Shown here: positions 45,037-55,600 of the stretch, piece after piece
How the letters are laid out: every line of letters begins with the position of its first letter
How positions within the stretch are numbered: the stretch's first letter is position 1
Source: Gentiana macrophylla
Taxonomy: Eukaryota > Streptophyta > Magnoliopsida > Gentianales > Gentianaceae
Length of the DNA stretch: 64,000 bases
Reading direction: 5' to 3'
NCBI GenBank assembly: GCA_026214975.1
Contig: JAOBSW010000699.1
Span: forward strand, 62,001 to 126,000
Notes under the pieces: generated by a model
What the model was told of the DNA's origin: nothing
What the model saw: the letters and a program-made list of their open reading frames with translations, nothing else
Databases searched by the model: none
Made by a program: the position numbers and the translations under genes

Positions 45037-46017
45037 GTGCAATTTTATGAGAATATTTTTCCTTTACATGTGAAAGCTACAGATACAATGACAGGTCATG
45101 TTCCACTGCCTGTCCCATATGAAGGAGATCCAGCTGATCCTATAGGTTTTCAAACCAATGAGATGGCACATGAACAACCTACAAATGAGGATCCAAACAA
45201 TATTGCACAATTTGTTCAGCATGAAACCAGAAGGTCTACTAGACAAAAACAAGTTCCTACATATATTAAAGAGTATGTAGTTCCTAAGAGAAAGTGACCA
45301 CACTCAATAAATAATGTGGTCACATATGACAATCTTTCAACCAATTATCAGATACAAGAACCCAAAACCTATAATCAGGCAGTAAAGTATGAGTGTTAGA
45401 GAGAAGCTATGCAGAAAGAGTTAGATGCATTGCAAGCCACCAAAACATGGGAGGTTGTATCCCTGCCTCCAGGAAAGTCCACTATAGGCTGTAAATGGGT
45501 ATATAAAGTCAAATATCATGCTGATGGCTCTATAGAAAGGTATAAGGCCAGGCTAGTGGCAAAAGGGTATACACAGACCTATGGCATAGACTACCAAGAG
45601 ACATTCTCACCTGTAGCCAAGGTGACAACAATCAGAACTCTATTGGCACTTGCTGCATCAAAAAATTGGCATATTCACCAAATGGATGTCAACAATGCCT
45701 TCCTACATGGGGATTTGGATAAACAAGTCTACATGGAACTGCCCCTTGGTTTTAAGACAGAGAAACCTGGTCAAGTGTGCAAGTTAACCAAGTTTTTATA
45801 TGGTTTAAAACAGGCAAGCAGACAATGGAACTCAAAATTGACAGAGGTCCTCACAGAAATGGGATTTTCACAATCACCTCATGATCATGACCTCTTCACA
45901 CTAGAGGCACTGAGTGAGAACTTTATAGCCCTACTTGTATATGTAGATGACATTATTGCGGCAAAGAAGATCCACGATGAATCAATCAATGAGGTCAAAC
46001 AAGTTTTACACAAATGA
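45037..46017 (+). pseudogene. Copia reverse transcriptase
   Basis: The piece 45,409-46,017 is open for 202 codons: [66 protein letters not shown] and the catalytic [11 protein letters not shown] (about 45,931-45,963). These are the copia RT motifs in order. A TGA at 46,015-46,017 (K-stop-F-K-I-K-D-I-G-D) is a point nonsense change. Before it, 45,037-45,297 encodes the variable linker. Confidence 0.93.
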
Positions 46018-46166
46018 TTTAAGATAAAGGATATCGGTGACCTAAAGTATTTTACGGGGTTGAAGTTGCAAGATCTACAAAGGGCATTCACATCAACCAG
46101 AGAAAGTACACCTTAAATCTACTATCAAAATATGGTTTTCTAGAGGCAAAACCAGCTTCAACACCT

Positions 46167-46910
46167 ATGAATTCCAAACAAAAATTAGCAGCAGGAGATT
46201 CAGACCTGCTCCCAAACATCACAGCATACGGGACACTAGTAGGAAAACTTATCTATCTTTCCTTTACTAGACCTGATATAGCATACTCAGTCCAGCAATT
46301 AAGTCAGTTCTTGTATCATCCTACCATCAACCACATGCAAGCTGCACATAGAGTCTTAAGATATCTAAAGACTAATCCTGCTCAAGGCATTCTATTTGAA
46401 GCAGATAACAACATGGTTTTAAAGGGTTATACAGATTCTGACTGGGCCGGTTGTGAAGATTCTAGAAAGTCCATATCAGGGTATGTTATGTTCTTAGGTT
46501 CAACACCTGTTTCCTGGAAAACAAAGAAACAAAGCACAATAGCCAGGAGCTCCTCTGAAGCAGAATATAGAGCAATGGCCAATGCTACATGTGAGTTGCA
46601 GTGGCTTGTTTACTTGATGCAAGATCTACTCATACCAGTTCAACTGCCTATTCTGCTCTTTTGTGACAATGCTAGTGATATGCACATAGCAAAAAATCCT
46701 ATCTTTAACGAAAGGACCAAGCATATTGAACTAGATTGTCACATAACAAGAGCCAAAGTACAAGGAGGGTTTCTCAAACTCATGCCTGTAAGAACAACTA
46801 ATCAGCTGGCTGACATACTGACAAAACCACTAGACAGTCCAGTTTTCAGCTACCTACTCAACAAGTTAGGGATCTACTCTATTTTTAAACCCACAGAAGC
46901 TGCTGTATAA
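46167..46910 (+). pseudogene. Copia RNase H
   Basis: An open 247-codon piece reads FTRPDIAYSVQQLSQFLYHP, GYTDSDWAGCEDSRKSISGY, SSSEAEYRAMANATCELQW, LFCDNASDMHIAKNP and TKHIELDCHI, ending LADILTKPLD. It carries the D-E-D catalytic set and the ADILTKPL end typical of copia pol. A frameshift near 46,090 separates it from RT. Confidence 0.94.
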
Positions 46911-46940
46911 GTGTTCAAGTGCAAGCCTCCAATATATTTC

Positions 46941-46952
46941 CAGCTTGAGGGG
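46941..46952 (+). other. Polypurine tract of copia element
   Basis: CAGCTTGAGGGG immediately precedes the 3' LTR (TGTATTGGAG). It is the usual copia plus-strand primer. Confidence 0.9.
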
Positions 46953-47286
46953 TGTATTGGAGTTATAATATACACAGAAGCTGTTGTATAAGTGTTCAAG
47001 TGTGAAAATGTTCTTAGAGGACTTTAGTCGAACACTTGTTTCACAAAAGCAGTTAGGAAGTTGTTAGGTTAGTTAGGAGCGGTTATAGATCAGTTAGGAG
47101 TTCATACCGTAGCTATATATACTCAATTATAGCACAGGATGAAACAACAAGTTGTATTTTACAGAATTCATTCTTCAATAGAATGAAAATGGTCTTCTTC
47201 TTCTGTTACTATTTTAAGCTTTCTGTCACTGTTCTTCTTTTTTCTTAAGTTTCATTCATCGTTTATCTATATGATAAACTTCTACA
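46953..47286 (+). repeat. 3' LTR of copia element
   Basis: The LTR starts TGTATTGGAGTTATAATA and ends CTTCTACA, then TSD GTCAT. It retains the TG start and the 8 bases missing from the 5' LTR. Confidence 0.94.
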
Positions 47287-49414
47287 GTCATGAGCCTCAC
47301 AATTGTATGCTTGATTTGTGTGAACCGTTTTTTGTTGCATAATCACATGGATGTAAGATTTGAACTTGATGTTGTAAAGATAGACTGTAATGGCTACCGT
47401 CGTTTTTTATAGATCGGAATTGTAATAATCAGTGAAATGCAAAGTGTGTATCGGGGAATGTATTGCTCTTTTGTGACACGACAGAACATGGAGTTGGTGA
47501 AAGAACTGTTGAATTGAGCTGCTTAAGTGAGCCATTATGAACTGATCAGCAGTGTACCAACTAGTGGTTAGTTAGAATTTCCACTTGATATCTTGTTCCT
47601 TGGACTAAGAAGGGGATTCCATTTTGTGCTCAAAACATGGCTTCGATGTGAACGTTGGAAAATTAAGCTATAGATGACGTATGTTTATTTGCGGAAGTTT
47701 TGGACACTCAATTTTTCCGGTTTTTGAGAGTACTCGTCTTTTTTCATGCACAGTAGGAAATTATCCCCCCTATTTTTTTTGTTACTCTAAGGAATGCCTT
47801 TCCTTTAGCATTGTTGAGCTTTTGTGATTTTCCCTTTGCTAGAGTTTGGTGATATGCGCTCCTTTGAGTGGTCTCACTTCTGACAGAAGTATCTTTCATT
47901 TTCTGTACTCTCACATTTATGTTTCCTACCATCTCTTTGCACAATTTTATTATTTCAAGCAGTAGAGGCCTTAATGTCATTCGACCTGCTTCGGACCATA
48001 CGTAGGCGAGATGCTTTGATGCATCAGGTCGCCCTTTTAGCTGCTCTTTTGATAGGGAATTTTAACTGTCATTGTTTATCTGCTTGGGCTTATAGTACCT
48101 CAATATTGTTGGTTTAAAGACCACCGTCATGAAACATGGAAATAGTTAGTGTTCATATTACAAACAATTTTTTTGTGGAAACATAAATTGGCATCCGATT
48201 ACTATTTTATGAGATACCAAATTTACAAGCAAAACACCATTTTTTTACTATTCAGCAAAAGCAAAAGGCCAGCGAACTAAAGCATTTCTTCGTTTCTTAA
48301 AGTATTCATCGGGAGGAGTTCTTGAGGTATCACACCATTTCCTCATGTCTTCTCTTGGGATTCTGCATGAACTTTTTCCATTTTTTTCAATGTGATTTGT
48401 GAAGGTTGTTTGTCATAGTTTATAGCTCATTTTCATTAAGTGATGATGTAACTTGTCATCTTGAATTTACTTGGGATCTTTGAACAAGTGCCCCAAAGTT
48501 TGCATTTTAAAAGAACACTTGTGGATGATAATTAATGCAAAATTTCAGTGCTAGAGTGTGGTTTCTTGTGATTTTCTTTTCCAATTCAATCATGTGTATT
48601 TTGGGTCCTATTTATGTATTTTGTAGAATTTTTTGTTGGTATATGCGCTTCAAGTCTTTAGGTGATAACAATGATGTAGCCTGCAAAACTGTACAAGCTG
48701 AAGCATCTTTCTAAGGTGGAGGTTGTGACCAATGACCCCAGTGGCTGTACATTTATGTTGGTATTGCTTATTCTGAAATGTGCTTCAGTGATTGATTCTT
48801 TTATTTTTAGCATCATTTCTTATTCATTTTCAATCAGTTTTATAATTTATCTGTATGGTACTTTTTGTGTAGGGGTTTGATAATCTTAGAAGTCAGACCA
48901 TTAGTCCTCCTCAATGGACGATGCGTAATGTCGATGATAGGTAACTAGTTGTCTTGTTGAAGTATTATGTCATTCTTCATACTTAGCTTCTTTAGTCTTT
49001 TGCATATTGTTTTCTTGCAGAAATTGACTGTTGATAAGCATCATGAACATCTGCAAAGATGTCTTGGGCCGTCTACCCAAAGTTGCGGGCATAGATGTGG
49101 TGGAGGAGATGGCTCTTTGGGCTAAGGTGATTTCGATTGATTCCCCTTTCTTTTTCTCTTTCTTTCTATTTCGGTAGCAATGATGCATCAACTGTCAGTT
49201 GTTTTCATAGGTATGATATTGTAATCACCCTTGGACTTGTTTCTTCTGGTGTGAACTTCATATGCAGTTTGTTCCTGAAATGCTTACTGTTCTTGATTAT
49301 CTGTTCTCGATTATCTGTTCTTTTTGTCAACCGCCAGATATTGTAGCGCAATATATCTTCATATAAAATATCTCAAATAGTTGAAATATGTCATGATGAT
49401 ACAAATAAGTGACA

Positions 49415-49853
49415 TGGTTTATAGTTTTTATTCCTATGGACTTGAATTATTATGTTTAAGTATGATTGATGTTAAATACAATTTGCTGATTACATAGATC
49501 TGGCTGGTCTTCTGCTGTCGCCGCCACCGCCGCTGCTGCTACCGCCACTGGCTGGGAACCTCAATGCTGGTGAGAATTATATAGTTTACTTGAATTGTTA
49601 TGTTTAAGTTTAATAGTAGTATGATTCTTGTTTGAATACAACATAGATTTCGCTGCCGCCACAGCCACTGCCGGCTGGCATTATGAATAATGCAAATTTT
49701 CGCATATGGTAGATTTGGTTCTTATTTTCAATATGTTTTGTTTTCATTTTGATTTGTTTTGTAGGTTCTCATTCTGATGAAAGTGTGATGGGGCATATTC
49801 AATCCGGTTCTGGCGAGGACTCCGTTGAGTCCATGGCGCCCTGTTCCAGCTGA
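49415..49853 (+). pseudogene. Proline-rich exon-like cassette A (unknown gene)
   Basis: Three exon-like blocks are spaced by T-rich, GT/AG-bounded gaps. ATAG|ATCTGGCTGG...AATGCTG|GTGAG (49,496-49,570) encodes a leucine/proline-rich run. TAG|ATTTCGCTGCC (about 49,650-49,690) is a diverged repeat of it. TTTGTAG|GTTCTCATTC (49,762) encodes SHSDESVMGHIQSGSGEDSV and stops at 49,851. The same blocks recur at 53.35-53.72/55.50 kb, and the last one twice inverted at 50.3-50.9 kb. I do not recognise the protein. It begins immediately after SEC3 duplication homology ends. Confidence 0.5.
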
Positions 49854-50294
49854 TATATATATATATATATATACACACACCATATATTTTTCATTTGGGA
49901 ATCTCGATTTCTAGAATAAAAACTACAAGGTTATTTTATGGTATTATAACACGACCAAACGACATTTAAAAGGGTCTTCATTTAAAAGGACTTGGTCAAC
50001 CATCTTTTCATTTAAAAGGGTCTCTTTATCTAAAAACCCTTCATTTTACACACAAAATCAAACCTTTTAAGCGAGAATCACTCCAATCAAAAGTTCTTTA
50101 ATAATCATCACCATGCACTTTTTTAAATAAATTTCCCTTAAAAACATTATTAAATGATATGCATGATGCAAATCTTTTTGATATACCACCTGTACACATA
50201 TATACATTGTTATGAATCAATGGACAACATTCGAAACTGTAATCTAACCTGTTAAAGCACACCTTTGCTTGGCTAATATCCTTCAAATAGTACC

Positions 50295-50906
50295 ACCATC
50301 AAACATGAAACGAAACAAACAAACAGTGCAACTGATATTTTAGTACCATTGGAAACCTCCGGTTTAAAGAGAAACAAAAAGAACAGAAAATAGAAATATG
50401 TCTTTCATCAAGTATGTAGGACTTACATACTCATCAATTCTAAGGACTAGGGACTGAGGTGGATTCTGAAGTTGTAACATTAAGACCTTGAATACACCTC
50501 ACTGAATCCTCCGTACTGCCGGAGTGAATGCCTCCCATCATAGTGTCATCCCTCTCAGAATGTAAACCTACAAAAACAAATCGAAACAAATCATATGCCA
50601 TCAACTGCTCATTTTGATTTGTTTGATTTGTTTTGTTGTCTGTTTGGTAGGTTCTCATTCTGATGACACTGTGGTGGGAGGTATCCACACCGGGACGACA
50701 TGGAGGGTTCAGTGAAACGTCTTCAAGATCTTGATCTAACAGTTTCAGAATCCAGTCCTAATCCTAGTCCTAGTCCTAGTCCTTAGAATTCATCAGTATA
50801 TTGGTCCCTAGTTGATGAAAGACATATTTCTGTGCCTTTTTGATTCATTATCGGAGGTTTCCACGGACTAATACCAGTTGCACTGTCACATTTCATGTTT
50901 GATGGT
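50295..50906. repeat. Inverted repeat, ~300-bp arms, 23-base loop
   Basis: The left arm 50,295-50,592 (starting ACCATCAAACATGAAA) is the reverse complement of the right arm 50,616-50,906 (ending TTTCATGTTTGATGGT) at roughly 75-80% by eye. Both arms carry the last exon of the unknown cassette gene: minus-strand left arm DDTMMGGIHSGSTEDSV with SESTSVPSP and a stop; plus-strand right arm SHSDDTVVGGIHTG with SESSPNPSPSPSP (different frame) and TAG. A transcript across it would fold into a long imperfect hairpin. Confidence 0.85.
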
Positions 50907-50914
50907 CGGACACT

Positions 50915-51600
50915 AGAGAGCGTGAGCCGTCAAGACACAGCGCGACTCCAACATAAATCGTTACCAACGATAATATCAAAGAATAGATCATCAACGTGAA
51001 ATAAATCGCGTAAGTTTAAACCGTAACAAATTCAAGGCACAAGACAAAGAAAGCAACAGAAACATATCACATTCACTGCAAGAAGCAGCTCTTTCTTAGA
51101 GACGTGAAATTGTGAATCACTTCTCTTCTAGCTCTATCAGGAGTTTCCACCTACAAAATAAACCACAATATGATGTATTGGAGAACAATGTCATAAAGTC
51201 GATCCCTTTAGCTTCGACTTTACGTAATGAAACATTATAGAAAAACAATAAGCGGACCATAACTACACGGTCAAATCTCCCGGGATGCCTTAGCTTTCAG
51301 ATCATAATATGCTTGAAAATGTGTTTCACTCATTTTCTATACTACATTTCTCTTTCTCATCATTAATGAATACGTCATTGATCTCGTGTTCATTCATTTG
51401 GTGGAAAAAAACACGGGTCAAACGGTCTGAAAAATATAAAAAGTGATTTGGTATTCCAACGTCAATTTTAGTGACGCTCGTACGGCAAACGGTCGTCGGT
51501 TCCACCGACGTTATGTTGTTCAAAATAATAAAAACATTTAATGTGGTGTCCACGTAGCCACATGTGGGCACACCTTCTTGACGTGTATATTTGTTTGGCA
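50915..51600. other. Intergenic DNA, nothing recognised
   Basis: No motif-bearing ORF. 51,326-51,601 has a minus ORF of 91 codons with no recognisable domain. The DNA is AT-rich and leads into the tandem array. Confidence 0.45.
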
Positions 51601-51619
51601 ATATATTTTTGATGTTGTA

Positions 51620-52850
51620 TTTTATAGCTAAACTTAGCTCATCTTCTATCGTACACTACACAGTAGAACTTCAAATCCGTCGGTCTTTCTTTCTTTTTTC
51701 TTTTTCTGCACAAACTGCTAACGGTACACATTTGATAAAAAAAAAGTACACGTGTTGATGTACTTTTATAGCTAAACTTGGTCCATCTTCCATCGTACAC
51801 TACACAGTAGAACTTCAAATCCGTCAGTCTTACCTTTTTTTCCCATTTTCTGCACAAACTACTAACGGTACACGTGTTTGATAAAAAAAAATTACACGTG
51901 TTGATGTATCTTATAGCTAAACATGACTCATCTTTCATCGTACAGTACACAGTAGAACTTCAAATCTGTCAGTCTTACCTTTTTTTTCCCCTTTTCTGCA
52001 CAAACTACTAACGGTACACGTGTTTGATAAAAAAATTACACGTGTTGATGTATTTTATAGCTAAACTTGGCTCATCTTCCATCGTACAGTACACAGTAGA
52101 ATTTCAAATCTGTCGGTCTTTCCTTTTTTTTTCCATTTTCTGCATAAACTACTAACGGTACACGTTTGATAAAGAAAAAAAATACCCGTGTAGATGTATT
52201 TTATAGCTAAACTTGGTTAATCTTCCATCGTACCTTACACAATAGAACTTCAAATTCGTCGGTCTTCCTTCTTTTTTTTTCCATTTTCTGCCCAAACTAC
52301 TAACGGTACACGTTTGATAAAGAAAAAAAAAAAAGTACATGTGTTGATGTATTTTATAGCTAAACTTCAGCACATCTTCCATCGTACACTACACACAAGA
52401 TAAAACTTCGAATCCGTCGGTCTTTTCTTTTTCCCCTTTCTCGCATAAACTACTAACGGTACACGTGTTTGATAAAAAAAAAAATTACACGTGTTGATGT
52501 ATTTTATAGCTAAAAACGATCCATCTTCCATTATACATTACACGTTAGAACTTCAAATCCGTCGGTCTTTCCTTTTTTTTTTTTTTCCATTTTATGCATA
52601 AACTACTAACGACACGTTTAGTAAAGAAAAAAAACACGCGTGTTGATGTATAGTATAGCTAAACTTGGTCCATCTTCCATCGTGACTTTATAGCTAAACT
52701 TGATTCATCTTCCATTAAATACATTACACCGTAGTAACTTCAAATCAGTCGGTCTTTCCTTTATTTCCCATTTTTCGCACAAACTATTAACGGTCACGTT
52801 TAATAAAAAAAAAAAGTACACGTGTTGATATACACGCTTGTATTTTTTTA
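51620..52850 (+). repeat. Tandem array, ~145-155-bp unit, about 8 copies
   Basis: The landmark AACGGTACACG recurs at about 51,720, 51,864, 52,010, 52,154, 52,302, 52,455, 52,608 and 52,789. Each unit contains TTTTATAGCTAAACTTG, CATCTTCCATCGTACA, AACTTCAAATC(C/T)GTC, a T-rich run, and in most units TACACGTGTTGATGTA with a CACGTG core. The last interval is longer (~180) because a sub-block is duplicated. Open minus-strand reading through it reflects the repeat, not a gene. Confidence 0.92.
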
Positions 52851-53334
52851 GCGAAGGAAAAAAATATGTTGAAAAAAAAAAGTCTGCGTGTCAATTCTGA
52901 GGTCCCACGTGACCAATTGTGGAGAAGAACCTCCTTAACACTTTATAGATATAAGAGATACTCTTATCTTAACTAAAAATTAGCTAAATTTAAAATAATA
53001 AAACAATAAAATCAATAAAAAAACTAAAAATGAGCTTGATGATATGCAAACACTAGTAAAAAAATCCTTTATGAAATATGCTTACGGATGGAATTTTTTT
53101 TGCTATGGTCATCCAGAGTGACAGCTCCATCGAGTTTATGAAACAACTGCACGCTGCTGGAATTACGGTTATTCTGGTTATCCGATAGCATATCAACACA
53201 TTACGGTTATCCTGAAGCATATCAACACTCGTAAGTTTTATGGATTTTCCTTCCCCTTGCGATGACCGAGCTGTATTTTTTAGTAATTGAATGTTGATTT
53301 GTGCTATTTTTGTGTAATCGAATGGTTTATTATT

Positions 53335-53722
53335 GTGCAATGACTGCCTCCTCCACCGCCGCTAGTGGGGGAAGGTGAGTTTATAGTTTTTATTCCAATA
53401 GACGTTGCTATTGAAAGCAATTTGCTGAGTACATAGATCAGGATTATCTTCCGTTGTCGCACCGCCGGTCGGGAACCCCAATGCTTGTGAGAATTATATA
53501 GTTTGCCTGAATTGTCATGTTTACGTTTAATAGTAGTATGATTCATGTTTGAATACAATATGCTGTAACTGATAGATGTTTCACTGTCGCCGCCGCCGCC
53601 ACCGGCTGCCATTATTAATGCCGGTGAGGTTTAAATTTTTGCAAAGGTTAGATTTGGTTCTTATTTTTTAAATATGTTTTGTTTTCATTTTGTAGGTTCT
53701 TATTCTGATGACAGAGTGATGG
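53335..53722 (+). pseudogene. Proline-rich cassette B, 5' part
   Basis: Exon-like blocks: CAATGACTGCCTCCTCC...GGAAG|GTGAG (53,338-53,372); ATAG|ATCAGGATTATCTTCC...GCTTG|GTGAG-like (53,435-53,488); ATAG|ATGTTTCACTGTCGCC (about 53,572-53,622); and TTTGTAG|GTTCTTATTCTGATGAC (53,695). It is homologous to cassette A in order and spacing. The last block is cut at 53,727 by a solo LTR and resumes at 55,498. The product is unknown. Confidence 0.5.
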
Positions 53723-53727
53723 GACAG

Positions 53728-55492
53728 TGATGAGCTAAATTTTTCACCAAACAAATTTATAAAATACTCAAGACAACGGTGACTAAACAAGCTCTCTAAC
53801 CGGCAGTGGACCGGGTCGATTGCTAGTATAGCTATAGGAGGAGAGGGTCGATCCCCAGAGAGAAAGGTGTGTTTGTGAGTACCAAAGTGAACTTCTAACT
53901 TAGTACAGGCAAACAAGCGGTTGGTTGGTTGTTATCACACTATGCTAAAACATGAAAAGAGAGAGAAGATTAAACTACTAGATTCAACGAGGAGAAAGGG
54001 ACATAGCCGAACCATGATCAATGTGACTAATCTCAACCCTAAGGTAGACAAAACCAAAAATGTGTAGTGAGCTAAACGTGCTCTTACATTCAATCTCACG
54101 GGTGCGAACTCCTAAACCCGGTGCAAAAGCGTCGAACAACTCTCTTCTAACACCTTATGCCATGTTAAGGTCCGAACAACTCTCTCCTAACAAGTCATGT
54201 TTTGCACTCGAGCCGCTTAAACATATAAATGAGTAACCTCACGATGAGCTCGGCTTAACAACTAAACCGAGACTACACCACGATCCTAGAACCCTTTTCC
54301 CACACCCCTCTCTCTGAACAACTCTCAAGAGTGATGTGTGTGATATTTGACCTAGGTAGCTAATCTAGCTCAAATCCGTTATAACAAGTTCTAAGACGTG
54401 AAACATGCAAGAAACAACAATAAAACACACTACCCACTCCCAATTTCATCACCCAAAGGGTGTTTTCGCCACATTTCACATGATTCGACTATGGGGAGGA
54501 ATTAACTACTCATTATACTAATTAAAACATAAAGGAAATAGTAAAGGAGAAGCATAACAAGCATAAGAGAGAAGAACAATACCATAAATTGCGTAATTCG
54601 GAGTTGGAGTAAGAAAGTACAAAAGAGAGAATCAAAGAAAAGATGGAGACTTGTTGTTTGTAATGAAAATCTAATCTAAGAAATGAAGAGAGTAAGGAAA
54701 GAGGTGTTTGATCTACATAAAATTACTCTATTCTAAACTATTTACAAAAATCGAGCAAAAAGGGTAGGGTTATGCTAAGGAAAAGGAGATATCCAAGAAA
54801 ATGTCTAAGGGGTATTTATAGGTGAAGGAAAATCTGCATTGCAAAAAAGGTCCAAGCGCGCGTTTAGAAGGTTGGAACGCGGTTGGCATCTTTCAAACGC
54901 GCGTTTCGCTTGGTGAAAGCGTCGCGTTACACATAATTCTCGGGCGTGGCTTGGTTGTTCTTCATCCGGAGGCGCGTTTAGGAAGGTTCAAGCGCGTTTG
55001 AGATCTTGGAACATACGTTTGACCTGGTTCCCAAACGTGCGTTTAGAGGGCTTCAACTCGAATGCAGTCGAACTTCGGCGCGCGTTTGGGGATTCAAACG
55101 GCGTTTAAAGGCATGGAACGCGCGTTTGGGGGATTCAAAGGTGCGTTTGAACCCTGTTTCCCAAATCTTCACTTTTCCCCTTTTAGGCCCCTCGTCTTGC
55201 CTCGGTCATGCTTTTCATTGTAAACCATTGCCTTCGGGTCATCAAGACACCAATACCCTACATCATCACAATAACCAAAAACAACCAAAACATTCCAAAG
55301 GGTAAAAGTGCTCGGGAATGGGTCAATATCATCAAAAAAGAGTGATAAACCATCAAAGTGACGAATTTACCCTCCGTGCTAATAACTCACGATATTACCC
55401 CGAAAACGGTCTAAATCACCAAGAAACATGCTAAAAGTGGGATAAACGGGGGTAGAAAATGCACCGAAATCACGTAAAGTTGACTCCCATCA
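53728..55492. mobile_element. Solo LTR, 1,765 bp
   Basis: TGATGAGCTAAATTTTTC starts and TTGACTCCCATCA ends the segment, giving TG..CA termini. GACAG is duplicated on both sides (53,723-53,727 and 55,493-55,497). Joining the flanks restores GATGGGACAGATCCACTATG, parallel to GATGGCACAGATCCACTTATG 40 bases further on. There is no PBS, gag or pol, so recombination between LTRs has removed the body. 54,855-55,145 carries about eight (A/G)ACGCG(C)GTTT(G/A) motifs. Confidence 0.88.
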
Positions 55493-55497
55493 GACAG

Positions 55498-55600
55498 ATC
55501 CACTATGGCTCTGACGAGGACTCCGACGATCTGATGACAGTGTGATGGCACAGATCCACTTATGACTCTGACGAGTACTCCGGCGAGTTTCCAGCTGGTG
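55498..55600 (+). pseudogene. Proline-rich cassette B, 3' part with local duplication
   Basis: GATCCACTATGGCTCTGACGAGGACTCCGACGA and, after CTGATGACAGTGTGATGGCACA, GATCCACTTATGACTCTGACGAGTACTCCGG are two tandem copies of the terminal exon motif (DSVM..IH.GSDEDS type). The second is followed by TTCCAGCTG|GTGAGG. It continues the block at 53,695-53,727. Confidence 0.5.

Larger units (their letters stand above)
42093..47286 (+). mobile_element. Ty1/copia LTR retrotransposon, complete but mutated
   Basis: A 5.2-kb element with LTRs of 324 and 334 bp, TSD GTCAT (42,088-42,092 and 47,287-47,291), PBS, gag, protease, integrase, RT, RNase H and PPT in copia order. About nine substitutions plus an 8-bp and a 2-bp deletion separate the LTRs (by eye, ~2.8% substitutions). 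Stops (for example 44,255 and 46,015) and frameshifts (for example near 43,110 and 46,100) disable it. It lies in intron 1 of the SEC3 pseudogene; the site is empty in the parental copy (near 58,605). Confidence 0.95.
41606..49126 (+). pseudogene. SEC3 exocyst pseudogene (exons 1-5)
   Basis: Five exons align one-to-one with the parental gene: 41,606-41,783, 48,256-48,326, 48,680-48,760, 48,873-48,940 and 49,021-49,126. Exon 1 opens [15 protein letters not shown], but codon 24 is TAG (41,675-41,677) where the parent has CAG. Exon 5 has TGA in place of CGA after R-N (49,025-49,027), and GAG is duplicated (VVEEMALW). The CAG-to-TAG and CGA-to-TGA changes are C-to-T transitions. Splice sites remain usable. 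Exons 6 onward were never copied. Intron 1 holds a copia element and is 6.5 kb instead of 1.2 kb. Confidence 0.93.
41018..49412 (+). repeat. Partial duplication of the SEC3 locus (upstream copy)
   Basis: From ACGTATGAAAACGGTAAATG (41,016) to ACAAATAAGTGAC (about 49,412) the DNA matches 57,964-61,110, including introns, at high identity. The duplicated tract is ~3.1 kb plus insertions (Stowaway ends, a MULE-like MITE, a 5.2-kb copia). Homology stops abruptly inside the intron after exon 5. The downstream copy is the parent because only it continues into the remaining exons. Confidence 0.92.

Noticed and set aside
47744..47980. Minus-strand ORF with [12 protein letters not shown], also at 59,024-59,236
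   Set aside because: It recurs only because the SEC3 intron is duplicated; it lies opposite intron 1 and shows no domain.
48970..49191. Minus-strand ORF over SEC3 exon 5 in both copies
   Set aside because: Reverse shadow of the conserved exon 5 coding sequence.
51639..52382. Minus-strand ORFs containing repeated KF-YC-V-YD-R peptides
   Set aside because: The peptide repeats simply reflect the ~150-bp tandem array; there is no start context or splice support.
55006..55305. 99-codon plus-strand ORF
   Set aside because: It lies within the solo LTR and results from the CGCGCGTTT repeats; no motif.
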